Assembly: GCA_024449915.1 (NCBI GenBank)
Contig: JAMZAV010002018.1
Span: forward strand, 1-64,000
Direction of reading: 5' to 3'
Source: Sweltsa coloradensis
Taxonomy: Eukaryota; Arthropoda; Insecta; Plecoptera; Chloroperlidae
Length of the DNA stretch: 64,000 nucleotides
Shown piece by piece: positions 63,776-64,000 of the stretch (positions are counted from its first letter, which is position 1; each line of letters opens with the position of its first letter). The position numbers and the translations under genes were made by a program. The notes below the pieces were generated by a model. That model saw nothing but the letters and a program-made list of their open reading frames with translations, ran no database searches and was not told the origin of the DNA.

Positions 63776-64000
63776 CTACCTACACGTCGAGGTGTAAAGA
63801 TAAGGCTTTTCCTTAAAATAGGCCTTGGCCTAGCACTTTTTAAACGCTTTTATCATGTAGAATTGTGTTTGTGACGGGGCCGAATGTAGTGAAATCATTT
63901 GCAGAAAAAACATGGACCCAAATAGAATGGTAAAAAAAAAAACGACCAAACGAAAATTTGAACCGCCGACCTTTCGCATAGAATTCGGACGCGCGGTATA

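Noticed and set aside
63936..64000. tRNA-like 3' half on the minus strand (GAAAGGTCGGCGGTTCAAAT) at the window edge
   Set aside because: The B box is imperfect (GGTTCAAATTT), the 5' half is outside the window and no fold can be checked.
1..64000. CRISPR array, bacterial operon or phage content
   Set aside because: No regularly spaced identical repeats. Genes are spliced, and repeats are eukaryotic SINE/LINE/DNA elements.

Overview
Eukaryotic genomic DNA, AT-rich, with split genes and a very dense load of short non-autonomous mobile elements. The organism looks like a marine deuterostome invertebrate (echinoderm- or hemichordate-like). The evidence is the animal XPNPEP2-like and LSM3 genes with consensus GT-AG introns, tRNA-derived SINEs with (AATC)n or (AAAT)n tails, and the constant recurrence of TAGGCCTA-type words. 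The phylum is an inference, not a proof. Single-base indels between repeat copies suggest an assembly with residual homopolymer error.

Only two protein genes are secure. (1) 40010-58328, plus strand: a complete 14-exon Xaa-Pro aminopeptidase with a signal peptide (663 residues; all splice phases agree; five metal ligands present). It lacks the C-terminal GPI signal typical of vertebrate XPNPEP2. (2) 61267-61446, minus strand: the last coding exon of LSM3 (U6 snRNA-associated Sm-like protein); its upstream exons lie beyond the right edge. The two genes converge. A third, weaker possibility is an unknown minus-strand spliced transcript (19789-22616), with two phase-compatible open exons and one orphan donor.

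Layout: 1-396 LINE endonuclease fragment (minus). 420-6640 nested inverted-repeat elements, including a 1.36-kb fold-back. 6.6-8.8 kb no recognisable gene. 8.8-17.6 kb repeated copies of families A and B. 17.6-21.1 kb SINEs, one split by a 1.35-kb fold-back element, and the candidate minus-strand exons. 21.1-25.5 kb mostly unique. 25.5-31.1 kb a tandem 2.65-kb duplication carrying a SINE split by a hAT-like element. 31-39.9 kb scattered repeats. 40-58.3 kb XPNPEP2-like gene, whose introns host families A-E, a SINE and a LINE remnant. 58.3-64 kb fold-back and hAT-like elements, LSM3 exon, LINE remnant.

The most interesting system is a superfamily of at least five sequence-distinct repeat families (A-E). 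All share a left end (about ACTAGGAAAACGCTAAAGTC then CCGCCGCGTTG) and a right end made of CGCTTCGCTCGCTACG-type repeats. In each family a short block just inside the left end is the reverse complement of that family's own right tip. The blocks differ between families, yet the pairing is kept. This looks like co-evolving asymmetric terminal inverted repeats, reminiscent of Helentron/HINE-type rolling-circle elements.
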